Source: JAPOXR01 sp965219635 (GTDB lineage: Bacteria > Pseudomonadota > Alphaproteobacteria > Rhodobacterales > Rhodobacteraceae). Taken from it: a DNA stretch of 64,000 nt. The position numbers and the translations under genes are program-made. Shown here in pieces: positions 44,178-52,761 of this stretch (positions within the stretch are counted from its first letter, which is position 1; each line of letters opens with the position of its first letter). Below the pieces are notes generated by a model. That model saw nothing but the letters and a program-made list of their open reading frames with translations, was not told the DNA's origin and did no database searches. Location: assembly GCA_965219635.1 (NCBI GenBank), contig OZ244783.1, forward strand, positions 1,116,001 through 1,180,000, in the 5' to 3' direction.

Positions 44178-44544
44178 TCCTGCTATTTCCTAACAGTTGG
44201 GACTTCGGCCAGGCAGGGCCAATATCCGATTCGGACGGATCAACCTCACTGGTCGGGCTTCAGGTCCACAAAGGCCACACCCTGTCAGGCGCAAACTGAC
44301 CGCAGCGGGTGTTCCGATCTGGACTTGAAGAAACCAGATACGCAGGTTGCGCCATCCTTGCGAAGAGTTTTGCGGACATGTTAAATGATGGCCCGCCAAG
44401 CCGGGCAAGGCGAAACCATTGGCTTGCATAATCTAAGGAACAATGTAGGCGGGCGCAGGTCCAGGTGGACAGGCAGTGTTTTGGCACTATACGGGAACAA
44501 TTTTAGAAACCGCAGGCAAGCCTGCAATGGAATAGGGAACTGGT
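44178..44544. other. 367-base gap between fabG and acpP
   Basis: No credible gene is visible; a few short minus-strand frames have no ribosome-binding site. It holds the candidate acpP promoter described separately. A gap here gives acpP its own transcription, as expected for a very abundant protein. Confidence 0.5.
44481..44509 (+). promoter_or_regulatory. Candidate acpP promoter
   Basis: TTGGCA (44481-44486) and TAGAAA (44504-44509) are 17 bases apart, with transcription expected near 44516, about 30 bases before the acpP ATG. The -35 is good and the -10 is moderate. Confidence 0.4.
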
Positions 44545-44781
44545 ATGAGCGATATTGCTGATAGGGTGAAAAAGATCGTCGTTGAGCATCTGGGAGTTGA
44601 AGAGAGCAAGGTCGTCGAGTCGGCCTCCTTCATCGCCGACCTCGGCGCCGACAGCTTGGACACCGTTGAGTTGGTTATGGCCTTCGAAGAGGAGTTCGAG
44701 ATCGAAATCAAGGACGAGGATGCAGAGGCAATCAACACGTTCGGTGATGCCGTGAATTTCATCACAGGAGAGATTTCCTGA
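44545..44781 (+). CDS. acpP: Acyl carrier protein
   Basis: The 78-residue acidic protein carries growing acyl chains. The phosphopantetheine attachment site is Ser37 in DLGADSLDTVELVMAFEEEF, which is fully conserved. It starts with MSDIADRVKKIVVEHLGVEE, as alphaproteobacterial AcpP does. It is followed, after about 270 bases, by the HisA-like gene and then by fabF. Confidence 0.98.
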   Translation: MSDIADRVKKIVVEHLGVEESKVVESASFIADLGADSLDTVELVMAFEEEFEIEIKDEDAEAINTFGDAVNFITGEIS

Positions 44782-45048
44782 CGACCCGGCGCGCCAATCT
44801 GCGCCCGGAGTCTCATTTGCTTGCGTCCCAGCCAGTTGTGTTTCTCCCGGACTTCCACCTGATGAATTGATATACTGCGCATGCGGCCGGCGGCAGACCT
44901 GCTCGCCGGTAATGCAGCAAAGGAGCAGCCACCGCTGCGTGAACGGCCAGGCACTGGCCGCTGGCGCAGCCGCACGCAGGCTGTTCATGCGCAACTGGAT
45001 TTGGCCCTTGCCAGCTGTCTGAGGTGCCGCAGGATTCTGGAGAAACCC

Positions 45049-45798
45049 GTGATTGTCATTCCGACCATGGAGATTGCCAACCGCAAGTGCGTGAGCCTCT
45101 ACCGTGGCCGCATGGACGAACCGATGATCTGGCATGTCGACCCGGTGGAGAAAGCAAGGGAATTTGCCGACGCAGGCGCGTCCTGGCTCCAACTGACTGA
45201 TGTGGATGCCATAACCGGTTCATTGGACAACAGGGATCTCATTGTCGAAATCGTTCGCAATGTCGGGATTCCGGTGCAACTGGGTGGCGGCTTCAGATCA
45301 CTTGAGATGATCAAGGAAGCCATTGATTTCGGCGTAGGGCGCATCGTGGTTGGGACAATTGCGGTTCTGACACCGGATGTCGTCCATGCAGCAGCAAAGC
45401 TGTATCCGGACCAGATCGTGATTGCCATTGATGTGTGGCAAGGCAACGTCATGACACACGGCTGGAACGAACCAAGCGCCATTACCCCCGAAGGGATGCT
45501 GAGGGAATTTCACTATGCTCCGTTGGCCGGCATTCTGGTGACCGATATTGATGCCAATATCGACAATCGTGAAAGCACGCTGGATTTGCTGACGGCGCTC
45601 GCCGAACAAACCAGGACGCCCCTGATTGCGAGCGGTGTAGTCAGGAACATTGAGGACATCCGGCGCTTGAACCAGATCCCCAATGTGGAAGGCGCTTTGG
45701 TTGGCACGGCACTTTTCAACCGGACAATCGAACTGCCGGCTGCCTTGGAAGCTGCTGCGCCGCCAACCTGGCGAGGCGCCTCAACTGGCGATTCATGA
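45049..45798 (+). CDS. HisA-like TIM-barrel protein with altered catalytic residues
   Basis: The 249-residue protein is a clear HisA relative: IPTMEIANRKCVSLYRG, SWLQLTDVDA, VQLGGGFRSLE, GRIVVGTIAV, VIAIDVWQGNV, ILVTDIDAN and LIASGVV fall in order. However, the general base Asp8 is Glu8, the acid position equivalent to Asp169 is Asn170 (TDIDANID instead of TDIDRDG), and the second phosphate loop is ASGVV instead of ASGG. Asp128 is kept. Start choice: GTG 45049 with GGAG eight bases upstream puts Glu exactly at position 8; the frame is open to 44881 but that part is unconserved. No other histidine genes are near. It lies between acpP and fabF, so a role outside histidine synthesis is likely; function unknown. 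Confidence 0.85.
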   Translation: MIVIPTMEIANRKCVSLYRGRMDEPMIWHVDPVEKAREFADAGASWLQLTDVDAITGSLDNRDLIVEIVRNVGIPVQLGGGFRSLEMIKEAIDFGVGRIVVGTIAVLTPDVVHAAAKLYPDQIVIAIDVWQGNVMTHGWNEPSAITPEGMLREFHYAPLAGILVTDIDANIDNRESTLDLLTALAEQTRTPLIASGVVRNIEDIRRLNQIPNVEGALVGTALFNRTIELPAALEAAAPPTWRGASTGDS

Positions 45799-45892
45799 GT
45801 CCAGTGCGCAGGCCCCTGCATTCTTGATCCCGGAAGCAACAGTGTGATCAAGACAACGGGCAGATCAATCAGAACGAGATAGGAGGATTTCA

Positions 45893-47152
45893 GTGCGGCG
45901 AGTTGTTGTAACTGGATTGGGCGCGGTAACACCCCTTGCTTGCGGAGCTGAAGCTTCATGGAAAAGGCTGCTGGCCGGTAACTCGGCTGCGGCCTCGGTG
46001 AAGAGCTTCGACGCATCGCATCTGGCTACCGACTATGCCTGCGAGATACCCTTGGGTGACGGGGATGCCGATTTCAATCCAGAGAACTGGCTGGAGCCAA
46101 GGGAATTGCGGAAGGTTGATGATTTCATTGTCTATGCAATCGCGGCAGCAGACCTCGCGCTGAAGGACGCCAACTGGCAAGCCAGCACGGAAACCGGCCG
46201 GCAGCGAACTGGAGTCATGGTCGGGTCGGGCATCGGTGGCCTGAGTTCCATTGCCGAAACCGTGCTCCTGCTGAAGGAACGCGGCCCAAGGCGTGTATCG
46301 CCTTTCTTTATCCCCGGTACGCTGATCAACCTTGCATCGGGACAGATTTCCATCCGGCACGGCTTCAAGGGTCCCAATCATGCGGTGGCTACTGCCTGCG
46401 CTACCGGAGCGCACGCAATTGGCGATGCTGCCAGCATGATCGCCCGGGGCGACGCCGATGTGATGGTTGCAGGGGGCGCAGAGAGCCCGATTTCCGAGAT
46501 CGGATTGGCCGGGTTCAATGCATGCAAGGCACTATCCACAAAGTGGCGTGATGATCCTGCGCGCGCCAGCAGGCCATTTGATGCCGGCCGCGACGGTTTC
46601 GTGATGGGTGAGGGGGCAGGCATCCTCGTGCTGGAGGCGCTTGAGCACGCGCAGGCCCGAGGGGCCAGTATCGTAGCCGAAGTAGCCGGCTATGGACTGT
46701 CTGGTGATGCGTCACACATCACAATGCCTGCGGAAGACGGTGAAGGCGGGTTCCGCGCCATGCAGATGGCGTTGGCAAATTCCGGCCTGCAGCCTGATGC
46801 AATCGATTACGTGAACGCGCATGGCACCTCGACGGCCGCGGATACAATCGAGCTTTCTGCCATAGAGCGGTTTTTCGGCAGCGCGCTGCGCGATGTGACA
46901 ATCTCTTCGACAAAGTCATCCATTGGCCATTTGCTTGGCGCGGCCGGAGCGGTTGAGGCGGTATTCTGTGTGCTGGCAATTCGCGATCAGATTGTGCCGC
47001 CGACCATCAATCTCGACAATCAGGTAGTTGGACCGCATTTTGACCTCGCCCCGCATAAGGCAAAATCCCGCCGCGTCCGGGCGGCTCTGTCCAATTCCTT
47101 CGGCTTTGGCGGTTCGAATGCCTGCCTGATCTTCACGGCTCCGGAAACGTGA
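45893..47152 (+). CDS. fabF: 3-Oxoacyl-ACP synthase II
   Basis: FabF condenses malonyl-ACP with acyl-ACP. The 419-residue protein starts RRVVVTGLGAVTPLACG. The catalytic triad is Cys169 in TACATGAHAIGDA, His in NAHGTSTAADT and His in SIGHLLGAAGAVE. The start is GTG 45893 with AGGAGGA five bases upstream, a strong site. Its TGA overlaps the GTG of mltG. Confidence 0.97.
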   Translation: MRRVVVTGLGAVTPLACGAEASWKRLLAGNSAAASVKSFDASHLATDYACEIPLGDGDADFNPENWLEPRELRKVDDFIVYAIAAADLALKDANWQASTETGRQRTGVMVGSGIGGLSSIAETVLLLKERGPRRVSPFFIPGTLINLASGQISIRHGFKGPNHAVATACATGAHAIGDAASMIARGDADVMVAGGAESPISEIGLAGFNACKALSTKWRDDPARASRPFDAGRDGFVMGEGAGILVLEALEHAQARGASIVAEVAGYGLSGDASHITMPAEDGEGGFRAMQMALANSGLQPDAIDYVNAHGTSTAADTIELSAIERFFGSALRDVTISSTKSSIGHLLGAAGAVEAVFCVLAIRDQIVPPTINLDNQVVGPHFDLAPHKAKSRRVRAALSNSFGFGGSNACLIFTAPET

Positions 47153-48300
47153 GATTGAGGACATTTCTGGTTGGCCTGCTGGTTCTAGCCGTTGCTGGCG
47201 CTGGAACCGGTTGGCTGCTTTGGAACGGTGCAAAGAAACAATTCTACGGACCGGGCCCGTCGGCCGAAGCGGCATATTTCCTGGTTGAGCGGGGTGATTC
47301 AGTTGCTCGTGTAGCCGGCAACCTGGCTCGACAGGGGCTGATCACCGATCCTCGCATCTTCCGTTATGGCGCAAGGCTTACGGAACAGGGCGCCAGATTG
47401 AAGTTTGGGAACTACGAGATTCCAGCCCGCTCCTCGATGGACGGGATCCTTGAAATCATCACAGACTCCGGAGCATCCACCTACCGCTATGTTGTGACTC
47501 TCTCGATTTCGGCTGACAGGGGAGTGACCCGATTGGCGGAACGGCAGCCGGGTTCGGGGTCGACAAGCGAAATCGTCAGTTTTGGGACGGACGAACCCGT
47601 TCCCGGCGATTACACCAGCATTGCCGGATCTACTGAAGCAATTTCCTATCAGGTTGCAGTGCCGGAAGGACTGACCAGTTGGCAGATTGTAGAGGCGCTG
47701 AATGCCGCAGAGTTTCTTTCGGGAACGGTTGAAGACCTTCCGGCAGAAGGCACACTCGCTCCGGACACTTACGGGGTCAGAAGGGGGTTTCCTGTTTCAG
47801 ACTTGGTCGGGCGCATGGCGGCGGCGCAACAAAGCATCCTTGATGAGGAATGGTCGAGGAGAGCTGAGGGCTTGCCTGTGTCTACGAAACAGGAGGCGCT
47901 GATATTGGCCTCCATAGTAGAGAAGGAAACTGGAGTAGCTGAGGAACGGGAAATCGTCGCATCGGTCTTTACCAATCGGTTGAACAGGCCCATGCGGCTT
48001 CAGACCGATCCAAGCGTTATGTACGGAGTGACTGGAGGCAAGCGGCCTCTTGGCAGGGGGCTGAGGCAGAGCGAGTTGCAGCGCGTAACGCCTTACAACA
48101 CCTATACGAATGACGGGCTGCCCCCGACTCCCATTTGCAATCCTGGCCGGGATGCAATCAGGGCAGCACTGAACCCGGCTGAGACGGATTATCTGTTCTT
48201 TGTTGCTGATGGTACCGGGGGACACGCATTCGCCGTGACCTATGACGAACACCGAAAAAATGTCAGGGAGTGGCGGCAGGTGGAGTCCGGCCGGAATTAG
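47149..48300 (+). CDS. mltG: Endolytic transglycosylase MltG
   Basis: MltG (YceG) cuts nascent glycan strands inside the chain and sets their length. The 383-residue protein has one N-terminal membrane helix (FLVGLLVLAVAGAGTGW), the catalytic glutamate in LASIVEKETGVAEERE, VFTNRLNRPMRLQTDPSVMYG and the C-terminal PICNPGRDAIRAALNP. GTG 47149 overlaps the fabF stop, matching the common fabF-mltG pair in alphaproteobacteria. Confidence 0.95.
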   Translation: MRLRTFLVGLLVLAVAGAGTGWLLWNGAKKQFYGPGPSAEAAYFLVERGDSVARVAGNLARQGLITDPRIFRYGARLTEQGARLKFGNYEIPARSSMDGILEIITDSGASTYRYVVTLSISADRGVTRLAERQPGSGSTSEIVSFGTDEPVPGDYTSIAGSTEAISYQVAVPEGLTSWQIVEALNAAEFLSGTVEDLPAEGTLAPDTYGVRRGFPVSDLVGRMAAAQQSILDEEWSRRAEGLPVSTKQEALILASIVEKETGVAEEREIVASVFTNRLNRPMRLQTDPSVMYGVTGGKRPLGRGLRQSELQRVTPYNTYTNDGLPPTPICNPGRDAIRAALNPAETDYLFFVADGTGGHAFAVTYDEHRKNVREWRQVESGRN

Positions 48301-48356
48301 GGAGTGGATGCTGGATTGGTGGAGCAGCCCGCCCCATGAGCATGCCAGCCGCGGCG

Positions 48357-49685
48357 TTACAGCAACAAAAGCAGCGGATTTTCCAAGTGCCTGGCAATCT
48401 CAGCCAGGAATTGTGCTCCTAGCGCTCCATCAATGACCCTGTGATCGCATGAAAGAGTCACGGACATGCTAGTCCTGAACTCGGCCCGGCCGTCTTTGCC
48501 CTCGCAAGCAATTCGCCTGCCTGCACCAACTGCCAGTATGGAACCATGTGGCGGATTGATGACTGCATCAAAGTTCTCAATGCCAAACATGCCCAGGTTG
48601 GAGATCGAGAAGCTCCCGCCCGAATATTCGGTGGGTTTCAACCTTCGCGTTCTGGCTTTCTCCGCCAACTGCTTCATCTCCTCCGAAAGCTCGGCAAGGG
48701 ATTTGAGCTGGGCATCCCTGATGACCGGCGTGAACAATCCGCCGTCAACCGCAACAGCCACAGCGACATCCGATGATGCAAACTGGAGTATCCGGTCGTG
48801 CGCCCACACTGAATTGGCGCCGGGAACCTGTTGAAGAGCCAAAGCAGAGGCCCGGATGATGAAGTCGTTGATCGAGACTTTCATGTCCTTGGGTTTCAGT
48901 GCGTCATTGACCTTGACGCGTAGCCGCAAGAGCTCATCAAGATGGATTTCACGTCTCAGATAGAAGTGTGGAATGGTCTGTTTGGCTTCGACAAGCCTTG
49001 CGGCAATGGTCTTGCGCATTCCGTCGAGAGAAACTTCCACAAACTCCCTGTCTGGATAAAGCGAACTGATTTGCTTCCAGTCCGCAGCCTTGGGTGCACT
49101 TGCTGGTTTCTCAGGTGCAGGCGCAGACGCAGGTGCGGGCTGAGGCAGTTCTGCAGCCTTGACAATATCCGACTTTATGATCCGTCCGCCTGGCCCGCTG
49201 CCTGCGATTGATGACAGCTGGAGACCCTTTTCCTTTGCCAGACGCCGGGCAAGAGGCGAGGCAAAGATACGTTCTTGGCCGGCCTCGTTGCGGGGCAGGG
49301 CGTCAGCCGGGGAAGTCTTGGGCCCTGTGGCAGCCGGGGCAACTGTGGCAGGGAGGGCTGGTGGATCGCCAACTGATTGAGTCTCGGCTATGGTTGGTTG
49401 TTCGGCTTGCGGCGCAAAGTCCTTCGCGTCGTCCAGGCTCTCACCCTGTTCGAGCAAGACAGCGACCGGGGTATTGACAGCAATTCCGGCCTCACCTTCG
49501 CTGACAAGTAGCTTCCCGACAATTCCGTCCTCAACGGCTTCAAACTCCATCACCGCCTTATCGGTTTCTATTTCTGCCAGGAGGTCGCCAGCAGAAATTG
49601 AGTCACCTTCACTGACGTGCCATTTTGCAAGCGTTCCCTCCGCCATGGTCGGCGAAAGGGCGGGCATCAATATGGTTACAGGCAT
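48357..49685 (-). CDS. pdhC: Pyruvate dehydrogenase E2, dihydrolipoamide acetyltransferase
   Basis: E2 is the core of the PDH complex and moves acetyl groups to CoA. The 442-residue protein has one lipoyl domain (about residues 1-77, lysine in ETDKAVMEFEA), an Ala/Pro-rich linker, the E3/E1-binding domain (about 135-170, ASPLARRLAKEKGL) and the catalytic domain ending with the DHRVIDGALGAQFL active site. Only one lipoyl domain is present on E2. It follows pdhB with a 12-base gap. Confidence 0.96.
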   Translation of the reverse strand: MPVTILMPALSPTMAEGTLAKWHVSEGDSISAGDLLAEIETDKAVMEFEAVEDGIVGKLLVSEGEAGIAVNTPVAVLLEQGESLDDAKDFAPQAEQPTIAETQSVGDPPALPATVAPAATGPKTSPADALPRNEAGQERIFASPLARRLAKEKGLQLSSIAGSGPGGRIIKSDIVKAAELPQPAPASAPAPEKPASAPKAADWKQISSLYPDREFVEVSLDGMRKTIAARLVEAKQTIPHFYLRREIHLDELLRLRVKVNDALKPKDMKVSINDFIIRASALALQQVPGANSVWAHDRILQFASSDVAVAVAVDGGLFTPVIRDAQLKSLAELSEEMKQLAEKARTRRLKPTEYSGGSFSISNLGMFGIENFDAVINPPHGSILAVGAGRRIACEGKDGRAEFRTSMSVTLSCDHRVIDGALGAQFLAEIARHLENPLLLLL

Positions 49686-49697
49686 GCGCGGGCGGAG

Positions 49698-51092
49698 TTA
49701 CTTGTAGGTCACGGCTCTTGCCGCCTCGACAATCTCGGACGGGGTCACGAGCGCAAGCCGTTCAAGGTTGGCGGCATAAGGCATCGGCACATCCTTGCCG
49801 GTGCAGTTGATGACAGGGGCATCAAGCCAGTCGAAGGCTTCTTGCATCAGGACTGCGGAAATGTAGTTGCCAATCGAACAGACAGGCCAACCCTCCTCAA
49901 TTGTGACGCAGCGGTTGGTCTTCTTGACTGACTCTATGATCGTCCCGGTATCCATCGGGCGAAGGGTCCTGAGGTTGATGATTTCAGCGTTGATCCCCAT
50001 GTCGGCAAGCAGGCCGGATGCCTCAATCGTGTGAGACATGCCGATACCAAACGATACCAGTGTGACATCCTCGCCTTCCTGCCATATCTGCGCCTGGCCG
50101 AGAGGCACGACATGGTCGTCGACATCGGGTACCTCGAAGGTCCGGCCATAGAGAACTTCGTTCTCAAGCATGATGACCGGGTTGTTGTCCCTGATCGCCG
50201 ACTTCAACAGACCCTTGGCATCGGCAGCAGAGAATGGTTGTACCACTTTCAGGCTGGGCACATGCGAATACCATGCGGCGTAGTCCTGACTGTGTTGGGC
50301 GGCCACTCGCGCAGCAGCCCCGTTGGGTCCGCGGAACACGATCGGGCAGGGCATCTGGCCACCTGACATGTAGAGCGTCTTTGATGCAGAATTGACAATA
50401 TGATCAATGGCTTGCATCGCGAAATTAAACGTCATGAACTCAACTATTGGCCGCAATCCACCGAATGCTGCCCCGACACCAAGGCCGGCAAATCCGTGTT
50501 CGGTTATCGGCGTATCGACGACCCGCTGGCTTCCAAACTCCTGAAGAAGACCTTCGGAGATCTTATAGGCCCCCTGATACTCTGCAACCTCCTCGCCCAT
50601 CAGGAAGACTGCGGGGTCGCGCCGCATTTCTTCTGCCATTGCCTCGTTCAAGGCCTGCCTAACCGTCAGGGACCGGGTAGGGATATCCGGATTGGAGTCT
50701 GCTTGAGATGGTGGACTGGCAGCGGCGGCTGCAATCGGCTGAGGTGGCTGCGGCCTGGCTGGGGCCGGTTGTGGCGCCGGAGGCTCAGGGTTTTGGGTGG
50801 CTGCTGAACCTTCAGCGGCGGCGTCGGCTGGTTTGGTTTGTGGGGCACTTCCTTCGGTAATGAGCGTGGCGATCGGTGTGTTGACCGCTACGTCCTGCGT
50901 TCCCTCAGGAACCAGAATCTTGCCTATCGTACCTTCGTCAACAGCCTCAAACTCCATCACCGCCTTGTCGGTTTCGATTTCAGCAATCAAGTCACCGGAC
51001 TCAACGCTGTCGCCTTCCTTGACCAACCACTTGGCAACCGTACCCGTCTCCATCGTTGGAGACAGCGCAGGCATCAAGATACGAGATTCCAT
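49698..51092 (-). CDS. pdhB: Pyruvate dehydrogenase E1 beta subunit with N-terminal lipoyl domain
   Basis: The 464-residue protein joins a lipoyl domain (about residues 1-78, lysine in IETDKAVMEFEAVDEG), an Ala/Pro linker and a transketolase-like E1-beta (about 140-464) with EEVAEYQGAYKISEGL. The fused lipoyl domain is a known feature of alphaproteobacterial PdhB. Start choice: ATG 51092 follows GGGAG; a GTG directly before it (51095) is less likely. Confidence 0.95.
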   Translation of the reverse strand: MESRILMPALSPTMETGTVAKWLVKEGDSVESGDLIAEIETDKAVMEFEAVDEGTIGKILVPEGTQDVAVNTPIATLITEGSAPQTKPADAAAEGSAATQNPEPPAPQPAPARPQPPQPIAAAAASPPSQADSNPDIPTRSLTVRQALNEAMAEEMRRDPAVFLMGEEVAEYQGAYKISEGLLQEFGSQRVVDTPITEHGFAGLGVGAAFGGLRPIVEFMTFNFAMQAIDHIVNSASKTLYMSGGQMPCPIVFRGPNGAAARVAAQHSQDYAAWYSHVPSLKVVQPFSAADAKGLLKSAIRDNNPVIMLENEVLYGRTFEVPDVDDHVVPLGQAQIWQEGEDVTLVSFGIGMSHTIEASGLLADMGINAEIINLRTLRPMDTGTIIESVKKTNRCVTIEEGWPVCSIGNYISAVLMQEAFDWLDAPVINCTGKDVPMPYAANLERLALVTPSEIVEAARAVTYK

Positions 51093-51137
51093 CACCGATA
51101 CTCCCGGTCCTGTTACGGCGTCAGCAATTGGCTGCGA

Positions 51138-52127
51138 TCATACAAAGACATCTGTCCATAGTTCGGCTGCATCCGGTTCAGGGCTTTCCAAAGCAAAGTC
51201 TGCCGCCTCGTTTACTGTCGCCTTGATTTCGGAGTCGATTGCCTTGAGCTTGTCTTCCATGCCGCCTTTCGACTTGGTGAGCAGATCCCGGGCATGATCG
51301 ATTGGGTCGCTGTGCTTCCGGACTTCCTGAACTTCTTCCCGGGTCCTGTATTTTGCAGGATCCGACATTGAGTGACCCCGGTAACGGTATGTCATCACCT
51401 CAAGTATGTAAGGTCCGTTTCCACTTCGGCAGTGTTTGGCGGCTTTTCTTCCGGCATCCCGGACGGCAAGGACATCCATCCCGTCAACCCTTTGCCCGGG
51501 AATGCCAAAGGCAGCACCTCTGGTAAACAACTCAGGTGTTGAAGATGCCCGGTCCACCGATGTGCCCATGGCGTAACGGTTGTTTTCGATCACGAATAGA
51601 ACGGGCAGTTTCCAGAGGCTGGCCATGTTGAAGGTCTCGTAGACCTGTCCCTGATTGGACGCGCCTTCTCCAAAATAGGTGAAGGTCACTCCTTTCGTTT
51701 CCAGGAATTTGTCAGCAAAGGCGAGTCCGGCGCCGATCGGCACCTGTGCCCCAACGATGCCATGCCCTCCATAGAAGTTGCTCTCCTTGCTGAACATGTG
51801 CATTGAGCCGCCCTTGCCCTTGGAATAGCCGGTGGAACGCCCGGTCAACTCTGCCATGACCCCTTTGGGATCCATGCCGCAAACCAGCATATGGCCGTGG
51901 TCTCGGTAGGCGGTAATCCGCTTGTCACCTTCCTCGGCGGCAGCTTCCAGCCCGGTAACCACCGCTTCTTGGCCGATATACAGGTGGCAAAACCCACCTA
52001 TCTTGCCCATGCCGTAAAGCTGGCCTGCCTTTTCCTCGAACCTCCTGATCAGGAGCATCTGTCTATAGTAGCCGAGCAGCTCTGCCTGAGAGGCGCGAGG
52101 CTTTCTGGGGCGTTTGGATTCTGCCAT
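51138..52127 (-). CDS. pdhA: Pyruvate dehydrogenase E1 alpha subunit
   Basis: E1 alpha binds thiamine diphosphate and decarboxylates pyruvate. The 329-residue protein has HLYIGQEAVVTGLEAA, the phosphoryl-transfer-like RYRGHSMSDPAKYRT loop and the cofactor block FGEGASNQGQVYETFNM. The usual GDG of this block is GEG here (Glu154), with codon GAA. ATG 52127 follows GGAGTG eight bases upstream; the frame is open to 52247 but the extra segment is unconserved. It heads pdhA-pdhB-pdhC. Confidence 0.94.
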   Translation of the reverse strand: MAESKRPRKPRASQAELLGYYRQMLLIRRFEEKAGQLYGMGKIGGFCHLYIGQEAVVTGLEAAAEEGDKRITAYRDHGHMLVCGMDPKGVMAELTGRSTGYSKGKGGSMHMFSKESNFYGGHGIVGAQVPIGAGLAFADKFLETKGVTFTYFGEGASNQGQVYETFNMASLWKLPVLFVIENNRYAMGTSVDRASSTPELFTRGAAFGIPGQRVDGMDVLAVRDAGRKAAKHCRSGNGPYILEVMTYRYRGHSMSDPAKYRTREEVQEVRKHSDPIDHARDLLTKSKGGMEDKLKAIDSEIKATVNEAADFALESPEPDAAELWTDVFV

Positions 52128-52380
52128 TCGTGTGCACTCCTGGCGGTAGGTACTGGTATTGCCTAGCCGGCGACTTCCTACTTCCAATTGCAGAATACTT
52201 CCACCAGTTTGTTGGCGTTCCGCAAGACAAACCACCGATCCTGGCAAGGAACAGCTGGCCGCTCCAGCGGCCGACCGGTTTCAACTCAAGTGGTTGCGGG
52301 ATTTGCGGCAGCTATTGGAATTGTGGCCCCGCCCGCCGCAAGTGATGGATCAGAGTGACTCAACCCGGAGCCAACACCGG

Positions 52381-52677
52381 CTACTGAATTATGACCTCGT
52401 TCTCGCTGACAAAGCCGAGGATGAGTCGAGCCCTTTCATCCAGCAGTTCGAGGTCAAGATAGTTGTCAGACAATCGCCGGACCTTGTTTTCCATCGCTTC
52501 GACCTCGGTCTGAAGGCTTGCAAGTTCGGCCCTCAGCGCCTCTTCCTCATTCAGGATCGCAATTCTGGCAAACCGTCCCTGTTCACCTTGAATCGCGACG
52601 TTCGCGAAATGCACGCTGGCCACCATTGCAACGCAATAGTAGGCCGCCATGGCAACCTTGCCGACTTCGATCTTCAT
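52381..52677 (-). CDS. ftsB: Septum formation initiator (FtsB/DivIC family)
   Basis: The 98-residue protein has an N-terminal membrane helix (about 8-28) and a coiled coil (about 35-75, with LNEEEALRAELASLQTEVEAME split as LNEEEALRAELA and SLQTEVEAMENKVRRL), followed by DERARLILGFVSENEVII. This is the FtsB layout of divisome proteins. It lies between pgk and pdhA, as it does in many alphaproteobacteria. Confidence 0.88.
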   Translation of the reverse strand: MKIEVGKVAMAAYYCVAMVASVHFANVAIQGEQGRFARIAILNEEEALRAELASLQTEVEAMENKVRRLSDNYLDLELLDERARLILGFVSENEVIIQ

Positions 52678-52761
52678 GTTCGGTCACTGCTCGAATTGTC
52701 CGGCCGGTTTCAACTACCGGCTCTTTCTATGGCAGCAGTCTAACCCGGCGGAGTTGCGATC

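Noticed and set aside
44391..44406. GCCCG/CGGGC inverted repeat between fabG and acpP
   Set aside because: Five base pairs with a six-base loop and no T-run; common by chance in GC-rich DNA.
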